Positions 62,884 through 64,000 of a DNA stretch of 64,000 bases are shown here, one piece after another. Each line of letters starts with the position of its first letter. The first letter of the stretch is position 1. This DNA is from Marinirhabdus sp963799365. Lineage in GTDB: Bacteria > Bacteroidota > Bacteroidia > Flavobacteriales > Flavobacteriaceae. The notes below the pieces were generated by a model. It had not been told where the DNA came from. It saw only the letters and a list, made by a program, of their open reading frames with translations, and made no database searches. The DNA is taken from NCBI GenBank assembly GCA_963799365.1, contig CAWCWV010000015.1, positions 62,001-126,000 of the forward strand. Direction: 5' to 3'. The position numbers and the translations under genes were made by a program.

Positions 62884-63662
62884 AGAGCACTAGTCTTTAA
62901 TTCTTTGTCTATCAAATCTATAGTTTCATTCGTTAACCTTAGTAGTCCATATTTAATCCAAATTTCGTCCATTGTATTGCCAAGGTAAATCTGACTTAAT
63001 TGTGAGTAGGTTTTAGAAGACTTTATGAGTTGTACAAATTCATCATCACTTATAATAAAATCAGGGTGCATTGCTATTGGTTGCTGTACATAAAATACTT
63101 TTGGAACCTTTGGAACAGCTGATAGCTTGAAAAAGGTTTCATTAAATTCGTTATTATTATTAAACATTTTCCCTTCAAATCTTTTACTTACAGCTTCTCT
63201 GGATTTGGTATAATCTTTTAACAAAGACAGTTTTTGTTTTAAGCTGTCACTCAACATCTCAAATTTACCGGCAGATATGGACTCCTCAAGAACTGTGGTT
63301 AACATGGACAAGGTGGTTGGGTAATACAAATTAGAAGCATATAGTCTAAGACTATCCATCGGCAATGCTTCAGCACCTGCTGAAAAATTAACAACTTGAT
63401 TTAATTGGGCATTGTTAGTATGAAGTCCTTTTAAGTATTTCTCTAGCACATTCTTATTAATTTTAAATTCTTGCTGTAAGGCAACCATGAGTTTTTCCTT
63501 ACTGTTTTCGAGTTTTCTATTTTCATTCCACGTATTTAACTGCAGCGCAATCAAAATCCCAATCACCACAAGGATAATTTCGCCTAAGGCGTAAAGAAGG
63601 TATTTTGAAATCTTGTTTTCAGCAATAAGCTTTTTACGAATATGGCGGAAGAACTTAATCAT
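62880..63662 (-). CDS. DUF6090 family membrane protein (D2)
   Basis: 260 residues. SKY-type anchor with KISKYLLYALGEI. Central motif VLEESISAGKFEMLSDSLKQK. Proline-rich SAVPKVPKVFYVQQPIA in the C-terminal half is unique to this copy. It overlaps D1 by 8 bp. Confidence 0.86.
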   Translation of the reverse strand: MIKFFRHIRKKLIAENKISKYLLYALGEIILVVIGILIALQLNTWNENRKLENSKEKLMVALQQEFKINKNVLEKYLKGLHTNNAQLNQVVNFSAGAEALPMDSLRLYASNLYYPTTLSMLTTVLEESISAGKFEMLSDSLKQKLSLLKDYTKSREAVSKRFEGKMFNNNNEFNETFFKLSAVPKVPKVFYVQQPIAMHPDFIISDDEFVQLIKSSKTYSQLSQIYLGNTMDEIWIKYGLLRLTNETIDLIDKELKTSAL

Positions 63663-64000
63663 GGTGAATGTCTTTTTGTATCAATTCTAAAATCTCAATA
63701 ATGCGACTTCTCAAACTGTTGGACTGGCTGTTGGTAAGTTCCGCAAAAGAAGCACTCTGTGCTACATGCCCCTCAAATCTTCTATTATTCATTAATTCAG
63801 AGAGCCCTACTGGATGTTTTGAGTTTCCCACCGAGAAATTGTTTTGATAACTATCATCCAAATGGAATGTTCCTAAGGTGTTATTTTTCCAAAATTGATT
63901 GGTTATGGTCCTGGTAGCGGTATTCTCGATCAGGAAGGGCACATAAGATTCTGTCCTGTATTTAGCCCACATTCCTTCTTCTTCAGTAACCTGAACGATT
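63655..64000 (-). CDS. DUF6090 family membrane protein (D1), partial, 5' end beyond the window
   Basis: Only the last 114 residues are present; the frame is open to the window edge. The segment VQVTEEE just inside the edge matches D7, as do MPFL/VPFL-IEN and the C-terminal helix (IIEILELIQKDIHHD against IVSIIELIDKELQHD), so it is a PTFDP-subgroup member. The anchor and central motif lie outside the window. Confidence 0.85.
   Translation of the reverse strand, partial: IVQVTEEEGMWAKYRTESYVPFLIENTATRTITNQFWKNNTLGTFHLDDSYQNNFSVGNSKHPVGLSELMNNRRFEGHVAQSASFAELTNSQSNSLRSRIIEILELIQKDIHHD

Noticed and set aside
42422..64000. DUF6090 run as a prophage or integrative element
   Set aside because: No integrase, phage structural, conjugation or attachment-site signals were found in the window.

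Overview
The window is AT-rich chromosomal DNA from a member of the Bacteroidota, very probably a marine Flavobacteriaceae; the genus cannot be fixed from the sequence. Pointers are the type IX secretion gene porQ, a ribosomal protein S1 gene behind a textbook Bacteroidota promoter (TTTG, 19 nt, TAnnTTTG), head-GIN/DUF2807 and BNR-repeat proteins, FIST proteins and a large set of DUF6090 proteins. No tRNA, rRNA or CRISPR array was recognised.

1-22 kb is mostly housekeeping: a membrane LytTR regulator, corA, a leftward ECF-sigma/anti-sigma-like/adhesin-like operon (5786 to 2860), lon, porQ-cmk, a DUF4377/META lipoprotein, rpsA, a TonB-like protein, a 1094-residue BNR-repeat exoprotein, umuD-umuC and an MFS transporter. 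The UmuD homologue lacks both catalytic residues.

22-42 kb is a leftward signalling region. From upstream to downstream it holds four FIST proteins with an EthD protein, a soluble histidine kinase, an IS200-type (REP-associated) transposase in a nest of palindromes, a 2893-residue histidine kinase with 13 tandem sensor-like modules, a stand-alone receiver, a receiver-class III cyclase fusion and a DUF5706/PycTM membrane protein. The last four genes are closely spaced and suggest a phospho-relay driving a cyclic nucleotide that acts on a Pycsar-type membrane effector.

42-64 kb is almost entirely one leftward series of DUF6090 paralogues: 22 complete, one cut by the window edge, and three 5' fragments. 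All share a nearly constant membrane-anchor segment (about 45 codons, much of it conserved at the DNA level) followed by strongly divergent, probably periplasmic, helical domains. Most neighbours overlap by 1, 4 or 8 bp or lie within 60 bp, so the set looks like one operon of more than 21 kb. Each 5' fragment runs into a GC-rich palindromic element and is translationally coupled to a small DUF559 nuclease-like gene (one copy frameshifted). Other cargo is a TPR lipoprotein, a cupin lipoprotein and a small coiled-coil protein.

A short element recurs throughout: a core of the type GCCCCAACCCTAAAGGG between arms that are complementary to each other but differ from site to site. One copy sits in every unit of three tandem arrays (168, 158 and 133 bp units) that multiply the ends of neighbouring genes, and copies flank each DUF559 gene in inverted orientation. 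It looks like a small mobile or recombinogenic element that is remodelling this region.
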